Assembly: GCF_012913485.1 (NCBI RefSeq)
Contig: NZ_CP051774.1
Span: forward strand, 5,456,001-5,520,000
Length of the DNA: 64,000 nucleotides
From: Luteolibacter luteus
GTDB taxonomy: Bacteria; Verrucomicrobiota; Verrucomicrobiia; Verrucomicrobiales; Akkermansiaceae
Direction: 5' to 3'
The position numbers were made by a program, and so were the translations under genes. The notes under the pieces are model-generated. The model made no database searches, was not told where the DNA came from, and worked only from the letters and a program-made list of their open reading frames with translations. Shown piece by piece: positions 26,117 to 33,674 of the stretch. Every line of letters starts with the position of its first letter. The stretch's first letter is position 1.

Positions 26117-26229
26117 AAGAATGACCCGTTTGAGGGACCCCGCCCAAAAAGACGGTTTCTATCAGCGCTTTCATGCTTGCCGGAATGCGCTTCGCACTCT
26201 GGACTCCGGAAACTCAAGAAACATTCCCG

Positions 26230-27603
26230 ATGGCAAACTTGTCAGACAACCCGAAGCACAGGCCGTGGTGGACGCAGCTCAATGGCTACCACTGGTTCGT
26301 AATGATCGTGGCCTCCTTGGCGTGGTTTTTCGACTGTCTTGACCAGCGTTTGTTCTCCTTGGCGCGGAATCCGGCGCTCAAATCTTTGATGCCCGGAGCT
26401 GAGGCCGGGGAGATCCAGGCGGTGGGTAAGGAAGTGACCGCGCTGTTCCTTGTGGGGTGGGGGATTGGCGGGATGATTTTCGGTGCGCTGGGTGACCGCT
26501 ATGGGCGCTCGAAGATGCTGACGGTGACGGTGCTGCTTTACTCGGTGTTCACGGGACTGAGCTTCTTCAGTCACTACTATTGGGACTTTGCGATCTACCG
26601 TTTTCTTACCGGAGTGGGCGTTGGAGGTGTCTTCGGGCTGGCGGTGGCGTTGATCGCGGAGACGGTGCCGGATGGGGCTCGCGCCGGGGCCTTGGGCACC
26701 TTGCAGGTGCTTTCCACCGTGGGAAATATCTCCGCAGCCTTCATCAAGATGGGCATCGATAATCTGGAGGCGGGCGGAACCATTGCTCCTGGCAATGGCT
26801 GGCGCTGGCTCTTCCTTGTGGGCGCCTTGCCGGCTTTCCTGGTCTTTTTCATCCGCGGCCACCTGAAAGAGCCCGAGCCTTGGCTGAAGCTGAAGCGTGA
26901 GGGGCGTCTTCCGACAGGCGGGATTTTCGCTCCGTACGCCGCGCTGCTAAGCGACAAACGATGGCGGCACAATTTGATCGTGGGTGCGATCATCGCCTCC
27001 ACTGGCGTAGTGGGGCTTTGGGCGATCGGTGAATATGCGGTCGATCTCCAGCGCATCGTCTTCCGCAAGCACTTCGAAGGCCTCGGCATGGCTCCCGCAG
27101 ACATCGACAAGGCAATGAATGCGGCGGTGAGCAAAGCTTACTTGCTGAGCATGGTGGGTGCGGCCCTGGGCATGTCCTTCTTCACGTGGCTATGCGGCAA
27201 GCTGGGCCGACGGGCCTCCTTCGCGGTTGGCTTTACCTCTGCCGCGGTGATCACGGCGCTCGTGTACTGGAAGATGAACTCCCCGATGGATGCCTACTGG
27301 ATGACGCCGCTGATGAGCGGTGCGCAGCTTGGCATTCTTGCGGGCTTCGCGATCTATCTGCCAGAGCTTTTCCCAAGCCGCCTCCGGAGCACCGGAACTT
27401 CGTTCTGCTACAACCTTGGCCGTTTTGCCGCGGCAGGCGGCAGCTTCTTCTCCGCCGCGCTGGCGAAGGGTGCCTATGGCCAATTCGGCTCGCCCGTGAT
27501 GGAACGCTATTCCGCCATGACGATGTGTGCGATCTACATCGTGGGTATCATCGCGCTGCTCTGGGCTCCCGAGACGAAGGGCAAGCCGCTGCCCGAGGAT
27601 TGA
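26230..27603 (+). CDS. MFS transporter (sugar/organic acid type)
   Basis: A 457-residue, 12-segment major facilitator. The loop 2-3 signature is IFGALGDRYGRSKMLTVTV, with FDCLDQRLFSLARNPAL in segment 1, RFLTGVGVGGVFGLAVALIAETVPDGARAGALG in segments 4-5, and the second signature CGKLGRRASFAVGF in the C-terminal half; LPELFPSRLRSTGTSFCYNLGR is typical of the sialic acid/aromatic acid type. It probably imports the substrate of the surrounding sugar enzymes. ATG 26230 gives a normal cytoplasmic N-terminus; the frame is open 19 codons further upstream. It has its own terminator and is divergent from the 25991 unit. Confidence 0.92.
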   Translation: MANLSDNPKHRPWWTQLNGYHWFVMIVASLAWFFDCLDQRLFSLARNPALKSLMPGAEAGEIQAVGKEVTALFLVGWGIGGMIFGALGDRYGRSKMLTVTVLLYSVFTGLSFFSHYYWDFAIYRFLTGVGVGGVFGLAVALIAETVPDGARAGALGTLQVLSTVGNISAAFIKMGIDNLEAGGTIAPGNGWRWLFLVGALPAFLVFFIRGHLKEPEPWLKLKREGRLPTGGIFAPYAALLSDKRWRHNLIVGAIIASTGVVGLWAIGEYAVDLQRIVFRKHFEGLGMAPADIDKAMNAAVSKAYLLSMVGAALGMSFFTWLCGKLGRRASFAVGFTSAAVITALVYWKMNSPMDAYWMTPLMSGAQLGILAGFAIYLPELFPSRLRSTGTSFCYNLGRFAAAGGSFFSAALAKGAYGQFGSPVMERYSAMTMCAIYIVGIIALLWAPETKGKPLPED

Positions 27604-27617
27604 AGCATTCAAAGAAG

Positions 27618-27648
27618 AAGGCGGGCCTGCAAGGGTCCGCCTTTTTTG
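27618..27648 (+). terminator. Intrinsic terminator of the MFS gene
   Basis: Stem AAGGCGGGCC (27618-27627) pairs with GGTCCGCCTT (27634-27643, one G-T pair); six T follow from 27642. Confidence 0.9.
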
Positions 27649-27678
27649 TTTGGGAGCAGTGCTGTGAAGGGGAATGGC

Positions 27679-28491
27679 CTAGGCGAAGAAGCGGCGGAGA
27701 TTTGCGAAGCTCTCCCGTGCAATTTCTTCCGGGCTCGGGGTGTAGTCGAAGACCTCCACGGAGACCCATCCGTCATACGCCGTTTCCCTCAACGCCGCCA
27801 CAATCGGGCCATACTCGACCTCGCCCATACCGGGACCACGCAGGTTCGGGTCGTTGGCGTGGAAGTGAACGGTCCAGTCCTTGCTCTCGCGGATGACCTG
27901 GTCGATCGGCTTGTTCTCATAGCTCATGGCCTTCACATCGAGGTGGAGCTTGCACGAGGGATGGTCGATGGCTTGGCAGAGGCGAATGGTCTCCGCCGCG
28001 GAGGTCAGGAAATTGGTTTCCACGTGACCGAGAGGCTCCATCGCGATGGTCACGCCGAGCGGCCCGCAATGCTCCGCCGCGGAACGCAGGACCTCGACCG
28101 CGCGTGCGAAGGCGTCCTCATAGGACCAGCCTGTTTCGAGTGAACGCTGGAGCGGGCTGCCCCAGACCATGATGTTGCCGCCCATCGCCTGGCACAGATC
28201 GGCGAGGTGGCGGGCACGGTCGGTGGTGGCCTTTCGCACCCTGTCGTCGGGAGTGGTAAGGTGGAAGCCGGTGGTTTTTGCCAGCAGCCAGTGGAGGCCC
28301 AGAACTTCCATTCCTTGCTCCCGGACTTGGGTGCCGAGCAGTTCGGCATCAGTGGTGGTGAGCTTCGAAACATCTTCCGCCAAGGTGAAAGGGGCGACTT
28401 CCAAGCCCGTGTAACCGATTTCCGCCGCCATCCGCGCGGCCTCCGCGAGTGGGATGTTGCCGAAGGTCTCGTTGCAGATCGCGTAGCGCAT
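27679..28491 (-). CDS. Sugar phosphate isomerase/epimerase-like TIM barrel
   Basis: A 270-residue cytoplasmic AP-endonuclease-2-type barrel starting [20 protein letters not shown]. Ligand-like positions are in [42 protein letters not shown] (Glu), [13 protein letters not shown] (Asp), [14 protein letters not shown] (His) and [13 protein letters not shown] (Glu). The frame is open 91 codons upstream, but ATG 28491 gives the family start and leaves a promoter region before the divergent gene at 28595. The 14-base palindrome in that gap suggests common control with the LacI operon. Confidence 0.9.
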   Translation of the reverse strand: MRYAICNETFGNIPLAEAARMAAEIGYTGLEVAPFTLAEDVSKLTTTDAELLGTQVREQGMEVLGLHWLLAKTTGFHLTTPDDRVRKATTDRARHLADLCQAMGGNIMVWGSPLQRSLETGWSYEDAFARAVEVLRSAAEHCGPLGVTIAMEPLGHVETNFLTSAAETIRLCQAIDHPSCKLHLDVKAMSYENKPIDQVIRESKDWTVHFHANDPNLRGPGMGEVEYGPIVAALRETAYDGWVSVEVFDYTPSPEEIARESFANLRRFFA

Positions 28492-28569
28492 GGTTAGAGA
28501 GGAAAGGGGATTGCTCCTGATGACGCAATGCCCCGCACGGGTAGGCGGGAAATCCCTTGCATGGATGAA

Positions 28570-28583
28570 ATTTGCATGCAAAT
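28570..28583. promoter_or_regulatory. 14-base perfect palindrome, operator candidate
   Basis: ATTTGCATGCAAAT lies in the 103-base gap between the divergent isomerase (28491) and DapA-like (28595) genes, 11 bases before the latter start. The LacI-family regulator encoded in the same operon is the natural candidate ligand. Confidence 0.55.
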
Positions 28584-28594
28584 AATTGCGCGAG

Positions 28595-29542
28595 ATGTCT
28601 CTGGAAACCCGCCACGCTGCCAAGCGCTTTCGTCGCAAGACCACTGGATATGCTGCCTGTTTGCTGCCTTTTGAAGCGGATGGCTCGATTGCCCGCGGGG
28701 CTTTTGAAGCGGCGGTGGCCAGGACGACGGAGGCGGGCTTGGGCTGCGCGGTGAACATGGACACCGGCTATGCAAACTATCTGACCGCTACGGAACGCAG
28801 CGAGATCCTAGGCCTGACTCAGGGCGTGATCGCCGGTCGCCGTGACTTCGTGGCCGGGGTTTTCGTCGAGGGCTTGGAAGGGGATCTGGTGGATCTCTAC
28901 CGCCGCCAGATGGATGAGATCGTCTCCTACGGCGGCACGCCCATCCTGTTCCAGACCACCCGCTTCCACGCATGGGCACCCGCTGAAATCGTAGATCTCT
29001 ACGCCAAGGTCTGCGAGGGCCACGAGTCGGTGTTCGGCTTCGAGCTGGGCAGGATGTTTGCTCCGAATGGCATGATCTATGACGAGGAGACGATCCGCGG
29101 GCTGATGACGATTCCCGCGCTGAAGGGGATCAAGCATTCCTCGCTCGACCGGGGGAAGGAGCTGCGCCGCTTGGAAATCCGCGATGAAGTCCGCCCGGGG
29201 TTCATGATTTTCACCGGCAACGATCTCGGGATCGACATGACCGAATACGGCTCCGATTACCTGCTGGGCCTCGCCGCGTTCTGCCCGGAGAAGTTCGCGC
29301 TGCGCGACACGTATTGGCAGGAGGGAGATGAGCGCTATGCCGAACTGACCGACGCCCTGCAGTATCTCGGGAATGTCGGCTTCCGTGCACCGGTGCCTGC
29401 TTACAAGCATAGCTGCGCGGTTTTCCAGCATCTCCTCGGACGGATCCCGACCTCCGAGCCGCACCGTCTCTGTCCGCGCCGCCCGGATTGGGAAGCCGGA
29501 ATCATGCAAGACTGCGCGAAGCGTCTCGGCTACGACGTATGA
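28595..29542 (+). CDS. Dihydrodipicolinate synthase (DapA)-like lyase
   Basis: A 315-residue TIM barrel of the DHDPS/N-acetylneuraminate lyase superfamily. The substrate loop is [21 protein letters not shown], in the place of the usual GTTGE.xxL..eE.; the Schiff-base lysine is in [13 protein letters not shown], and ITGNDLG-like [11 protein letters not shown] matches the family glycine region. The usual catalytic tyrosine strand (YNxP) reads [11 protein letters not shown], with no tyrosine. It is therefore not a lysine biosynthesis DapA; probably an aldolase or dehydratase acting on a sugar acid or keto-sugar. ATG 28595 is chosen over an in-frame TTG three codons upstream. It is the first gene of the operon with lacI, an isomerase and Gfo/Idh/MocA. 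Confidence 0.85.
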   Translation: MSLETRHAAKRFRRKTTGYAACLLPFEADGSIARGAFEAAVARTTEAGLGCAVNMDTGYANYLTATERSEILGLTQGVIAGRRDFVAGVFVEGLEGDLVDLYRRQMDEIVSYGGTPILFQTTRFHAWAPAEIVDLYAKVCEGHESVFGFELGRMFAPNGMIYDEETIRGLMTIPALKGIKHSSLDRGKELRRLEIRDEVRPGFMIFTGNDLGIDMTEYGSDYLLGLAAFCPEKFALRDTYWQEGDERYAELTDALQYLGNVGFRAPVPAYKHSCAVFQHLLGRIPTSEPHRLCPRRPDWEAGIMQDCAKRLGYDV

Positions 29543-29560
29543 TTCCACTCCTCTCCAGCC

Positions 29561-30547
29561 ATGCCGACCATTGATGACATCGCCCGTGAATTGGGCATCT
29601 CCTCCGCCACCGTATCCCGTGCGCTGAATGGCTCCCGGCTGGTCAGCGTCGAGGTGCGTCAGAAGGTGGAGGGAGCAGCGCAAAAACTTGGCTACGAAAA
29701 ACGCCAGATCCGCCGGCATCGCGGACGGGCGATCCTTAGCGTGAAGCTGGTCCTGCCCCGTCACGCGGAGCCGGAGCGCGCGCTGTTCTATGACTTCGCC
29801 GCCTTGATCGAGGGCTTGCGCCGCGGTTTCACGCTGTGCGGTCTGAACCTGCTTTGCGAGGTGAATTCATGGGACTTCGAGCCCTACCCGCACAAGAAGG
29901 GTGGGGACATCGATGCCTTCGTCTTCGCGTTCCAACGTCCGAGCCAGCAGGCGCTCAGAAGCCTGCGCGAGCACGGGACACCTTTCGTGATTCTGAACCG
30001 CTCGATCCCGGGCTTGCCCTGTGTGGGCTCAGATCATGCAGGCGGGATGCTGGATCTGCTCGATCATCTGCGCTCGAAAATGGCGGACATCCGCCCGCGC
30101 TTTGTCTCTATCGAAGGGATCGGCCAGGTTCATGAAGAGCGTCTCGATGGCTTCGAGCAGGCTTGCCGCCGCCGCGGTATCACCTTCGACCGCTCAAAGG
30201 ACGCCGTGGTCTTTCCGGACATCTCCTCGATTCAAACTGCAGGCGTCGCTGCGGCGGCAAAGGGTGCCAATGCTCTGGTATGCGTAAACGATATCGTTGG
30301 CACTGTCATCCTCAGCGAGCTTGACCGCCTCGGCATTGATGTGCCCTCGCAGATGGCAGTGACCGGCTTCGACGATTCACCGGTCCGCCGTTTGTCGCGT
30401 CCGCTGCTCACAACCGTCAGCCTGCCGGTGGAGGAACTGGCACGGTATGCTGCCACGCGCTTGCAGGCGGAGATCATCGAGAATGAGGCCCCTGCGGCGC
30501 TACTCCGGGTAGCCGGCCATCTGATCCCGGGAGAATCGACCCCATGA
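29561..30547 (+). CDS. LacI-family transcriptional regulator
   Basis: A 328-residue repressor. The N-terminal helix-turn-helix is PTIDDIARELGISSATVSRALNG, continuing SRLVSVEVRQKVEGAAQKLGY with the hinge helix. The remainder is a periplasmic-binding-protein-like effector domain (FVILNRSIPGLPCVGSDHAGG, ALVCVNDIVGTVIL, MAVTGFDDSPVRRLSRPLLTTV). It lies 18 bases after the DapA-like gene, and its stop overlaps the next ATG by four bases, so it is embedded in the operon it probably controls, with an effector likely derived from the operon substrate. Confidence 0.95.
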   Translation: MPTIDDIARELGISSATVSRALNGSRLVSVEVRQKVEGAAQKLGYEKRQIRRHRGRAILSVKLVLPRHAEPERALFYDFAALIEGLRRGFTLCGLNLLCEVNSWDFEPYPHKKGGDIDAFVFAFQRPSQQALRSLREHGTPFVILNRSIPGLPCVGSDHAGGMLDLLDHLRSKMADIRPRFVSIEGIGQVHEERLDGFEQACRRRGITFDRSKDAVVFPDISSIQTAGVAAAAKGANALVCVNDIVGTVILSELDRLGIDVPSQMAVTGFDDSPVRRLSRPLLTTVSLPVEELARYAATRLQAEIIENEAPAALLRVAGHLIPGESTP

Positions 30548-31356
30548 GTCCCGACCGGCTTGCCATCCATACCTTTACGAACAAGCCGTGGTCGATCCAC
30601 GAGTGCTTGGAGAACTATGCGCGCCGTGGCATCGGCGGTGTATCGATCTGGCGCGAGACGGTGGCGGGCCTGGATTTGAAGGTGGTGAAGAAGCATCTCG
30701 ACGACAGTGGGCTGCTGCCGGTGAGTCTGGTGCGCGGCGGCTTCTTCACTGGCAAGGATTTGCCGTCGAGGCAGGCCGCGATCGAATCGAACCAGGCTGC
30801 CCTGCGTGAAGCGGAGGCGCTTGGTTTGCCGATGATCGTGCTGGTCTGCGGAGCTACCCTCGGCCAGACGCCGGAAGAGAATCTTGATCAGATCCGCGAT
30901 GGCATCATGGCGCTGTTGCCGCAGGCGGAGAGTGCGGGCATCAAGCTGGCGATCGAGCCGCTGCATCCGATGTATGCCGGGGATCGCTCGGGCGTTGCTT
31001 CGATGCGCGATGCAAACGAACTCGCGGAGTCGATCAGTCATCCTTTGGTCGGCGTGGCGCTCGATGTCTTTCACGTCTGGTGGGAAAGCGGGCTAGAAGC
31101 TCAGATCCGGCGCTGTGCGGATGCGAAGCGGCTCTTCGCCTTCCATGTCTGCGAATTCAAGCCGGACTTCGATCACGTCCTGCTCGACCGCGGTCTGCCT
31201 GGCGAGGGCGTGAATGCATCTGTGCGGATCGCAAAGATGGTCCGTGCCAGCGGCTTCGACGGCCTTACCGAAGTGGAGATTTTCTCCCGCAAATACTGGT
31301 CCGAGAACCAGCATGACTTTCTCGAAAAGATCATCGCGAGCTGCGCGGATCTCTAA
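30544..31356 (+). CDS. Sugar phosphate isomerase/epimerase-like TIM barrel
   Basis: A 270-residue cytoplasmic xylose-isomerase-like barrel beginning SPDRLAIHTFTNKPWSIHE. Metal-ligand-type residues appear in IKLAIEPLHPMYAG (Glu), GVALDVFHVWW (Asp), FAFHVCEFKPDF (His/Glu) and GLTEVEIFSRKYW (Glu). Its ATG overlaps the lacI stop (ATGA). It differs in sequence from the isomerase-like proteins at 24063 and 27679, so the three are paralogues with probably different steps or substrates. Gfo/Idh/MocA follows after 67 bases. Confidence 0.92.
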   Translation: MSPDRLAIHTFTNKPWSIHECLENYARRGIGGVSIWRETVAGLDLKVVKKHLDDSGLLPVSLVRGGFFTGKDLPSRQAAIESNQAALREAEALGLPMIVLVCGATLGQTPEENLDQIRDGIMALLPQAESAGIKLAIEPLHPMYAGDRSGVASMRDANELAESISHPLVGVALDVFHVWWESGLEAQIRRCADAKRLFAFHVCEFKPDFDHVLLDRGLPGEGVNASVRIAKMVRASGFDGLTEVEIFSRKYWSENQHDFLEKIIASCADL

Positions 31357-31423
31357 CAAAAGCAACGAGGGGCTCCTTTCACGCCCCTTCCTTTCCAAGA
31401 ACCACCCAAGGCATTCCACCTAC

Positions 31424-32575
31424 ATGAAGACCCGCAAGCTCGGCATCATCCTCAATGGCGTTACGGGACGCATGGGCACCAACCAGCACCTCGTGCGCTC
31501 CATCCTCGCGATCCGCGAGCAGGGCGGCGTGGTCTGCGGTGACACGCTCGTCATCCCTGACCCCATCCTGACCGGGCGCAACGAAGACAAGATCCGCGGC
31601 CTCGCGACGAAGTATGGCGTCGAGCGCTTTACCACGGATCTGGATGCCGCCTTGGCCGATCCCTACAACGAGATCTTCTTCGATGCCTCGGGCACGCCGT
31701 ATCGTATCGGCTTCCTTGAGAAGGCGATCGCCGCGGGCAAGCACGTCTATTGCGAGAAGCCGACGGCCGTTTCTTTCTCCGAGGCGCTGCGCATCGCGGA
31801 GGTGGCCGAGAAGGCAGGCGTGAAGAACGGAGCGGTGCAGGACAAGCTCTGGCTGCCTGGTCTGCGGAAATACCAGCTTCTCAAGGAGCAGGGCTTCTTC
31901 GGGAAGATCCTCAGTGTGCGCGGCGAGTTCGGCTACTGGGTCTTCACCGGTGAATATGAAGGCCAGCCAATCCAGCGCCCGAGCTGGAACTACCGCGAGG
32001 AAGATGGAGGGGGCATGATCGTGGACATGCACTGCCACTGGCGCTACGTGATCGACAATCTCTTCGGGAACGTCACCCGCGTATTCTGCAAGGCGGCTAC
32101 CCATATCGAGGAACGCTTCGACGAAAGCGGTAAGCCCTTCAAGTGCACCGCAGACGATTCGGCATATGCGATCTTTGAGACCGACACTGGCATCACCTGC
32201 CAGTTCAATTCCTCATGGAACGTCCGCGTCCGCCGCGATGACCTGCTGACCCTGCAAGTGGATGGCGTGAAAGGCTCTGCCATTGTCGGCCTGCGCAAAT
32301 GCTGGGCGCAGCATGAGAGTGTCACGCCGCGGCCGGTGTGGAATCCCGACATCGACAGCCCGATCAACTACTATGACCGTTGGACCGAGGTGCCGGACCA
32401 ACTCGCCTTCGACAATGCCTTCAAGATCCAGTGGGAACTCTTCCTGAAGCATGTCGTGAATGACGAACCTTTCCGCTGGACCCTCCGCGAAGGCGCGAAG
32501 GGTGTGCAGCTCGCGGAACTCAGCTGGGAGTCCCACAAGAAGGGCTGCTGGGTGGACGTGCCCGCTATCGGGTGA
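31424..32575 (+). CDS. Gfo/Idh/MocA family oxidoreductase
   Basis: A 383-residue NAD(P)-dependent oxidoreductase: KLGIILNGVTGRMGTNQHLV (Rossmann loop with GxTGRMG rather than GxGxxG), the EKP motif in GKHVYCEKPTAVS, and a catalytic-domain segment GGGMIVDMHCHWRYVID with histidine in the DxxxH-like position. It has no signal peptide. The GVTGRMG loop and long C-terminal domain distinguish it from the family member at 24948. ATG 31424 is used; the frame is open 70 codons further into the previous gene. It is the last gene of the 28595-32575 operon. Confidence 0.92.
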   Translation: MKTRKLGIILNGVTGRMGTNQHLVRSILAIREQGGVVCGDTLVIPDPILTGRNEDKIRGLATKYGVERFTTDLDAALADPYNEIFFDASGTPYRIGFLEKAIAAGKHVYCEKPTAVSFSEALRIAEVAEKAGVKNGAVQDKLWLPGLRKYQLLKEQGFFGKILSVRGEFGYWVFTGEYEGQPIQRPSWNYREEDGGGMIVDMHCHWRYVIDNLFGNVTRVFCKAATHIEERFDESGKPFKCTADDSAYAIFETDTGITCQFNSSWNVRVRRDDLLTLQVDGVKGSAIVGLRKCWAQHESVTPRPVWNPDIDSPINYYDRWTEVPDQLAFDNAFKIQWELFLKHVVNDEPFRWTLREGAKGVQLAELSWESHKKGCWVDVPAIG

Positions 32576-32647
32576 GCCGGTATTTCAAGATCTTCCTCGC
32601 GTAACCCAAGCGATCCGGAATAGTGCGTTTCGGATCGCGAACCGGTT

Positions 32648-32665
32648 TGTAAAAGCGCTTTCCAG
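32648..32665. promoter_or_regulatory. LacI-type operator candidate
   Basis: TTGTAAAAGCGCTTTCCA contains the perfect 10-base palindrome AAAGCGCTTT and resembles the CcpA/LacI pattern TGTAAANCGNTTNCA. It lies downstream of the sugar operon and about 165-180 bases before the PEP-CTERM gene. A second, weaker AGCGCTTC core follows some 35 bases later. Coordinates may be off by a base. Confidence 0.4.
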
Positions 32666-32828
32666 TCTTGCCTTAATGCATGTTAGAGCGCTTCGGGTAT
32701 ATGCAGGGTATGAATAATGGGCGGGTGAAAGAGAAGTTTGTGACAATGTTATGCGTATTTGGTGTTAGATGATATTTTGATTTACTTTATAAGCGTCGGC
32801 GGTGTTTTTGGCGGCGACTGCCCTCGTT

Positions 32829-33620
32829 ATGAAATTATCCCACCCCCTCTGTTCGGTGGCGGTATTTGCCGCTGCTTTGTCTCCGCTTCACTCGGCCACT
32901 TTTGTTACTCCCAGCCTTGCCCCACTTGAGGGAAGCAGTTGGGCAAGTGGGACTGTCCGTGTCGATTTCGGTCCCGGCCACGGCATGGGTACCATCCAAG
33001 TGACGAGTTTCGGCGGCGGTTCCGGCGAATTCTTCCCGACCAATCCCGAATCTTTTGGGGGCCTCGGCTACTCGGTCACGGATACGACCCTGAGTAATGG
33101 CGATACCCTGCATCTGGATTCGGCCATTGTCTTCTCTCCTCACAATGCCAGCGCTGCCAGCGGTGGATTGTCCGGCTTTAGTATTACCTTCACTTTGGAT
33201 AGCGGGACCTTCGCGATCGGTGATGTCTTTGGCGCTGGAAGCTTGGACTATCGTTCGGGGAATAACCGCCACACCTATTTCCAACCGGGGTCATCCTTTG
33301 GCGGTGTCGAATCCGGGACAATTCCCGTTCCAGCGGATGGTAGTGCCTCCTTGCTGCCGGTTGCGGGCACCGAAGGTCTGGCCAATGGGCCGCTTTACAC
33401 GGCGACAGGTGGAACTTCCGAGTTGCCCTTGGTCGTGTCCGGATTCGGCTTCTTCAGGCTCACGGAGAACACGAACTCTTTCACAACCTATTTCACCAGC
33501 ACCGGAAGTCCCCAAGGTGTCGCGCTCACATTTGCGGTACCGGAGCCAAGCGGTGCTCTCCTCGGTTCGGTCGGTGGCGTCATGTTGCTCCTTCGTCGCC
33601 GCAAGAGATCGGCCCGCTAA
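32829..33620 (+). CDS. PEP-CTERM anchored exported protein
   Basis: A 263-residue secreted protein: signal peptide MKLSHPLCSVAVFAAALSPL..., a beta-rich body with many G/S/T/F, and a C-terminal PEP-CTERM tail consisting of VPEPSG, a hydrophobic segment ALLGSVGGVMLLL and a basic end RRRKRSAR. Such tails are recognised by exosortase, which is not in the window. The ATG at 32829 gives the signal peptide; an in-frame GTG at 32802 is less likely. It is preceded by a 253-base, partly AT-rich gap containing the LacI-type operator candidate. Confidence 0.88.
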   Translation: MKLSHPLCSVAVFAAALSPLHSATFVTPSLAPLEGSSWASGTVRVDFGPGHGMGTIQVTSFGGGSGEFFPTNPESFGGLGYSVTDTTLSNGDTLHLDSAIVFSPHNASAASGGLSGFSITFTLDSGTFAIGDVFGAGSLDYRSGNNRHTYFQPGSSFGGVESGTIPVPADGSASLLPVAGTEGLANGPLYTATGGTSELPLVVSGFGFFRLTENTNSFTTYFTSTGSPQGVALTFAVPEPSGALLGSVGGVMLLLRRRKRSAR

Positions 33621-33640
33621 AGATCGTCCTTCGGTGTCGT

Positions 33641-33659
33641 CCGCACACCCGCTGTGCGG
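33641..33659. terminator. Hairpin between convergent genes
   Basis: CCGCACA (33641-33647) pairs with TGTGCGG (33653-33659) around a 5-base loop between the PEP-CTERM gene and the convergent heme protein gene. No strong T-run. Confidence 0.45.
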
Positions 33660-33674
33660 GCGAGCCTCACCATT

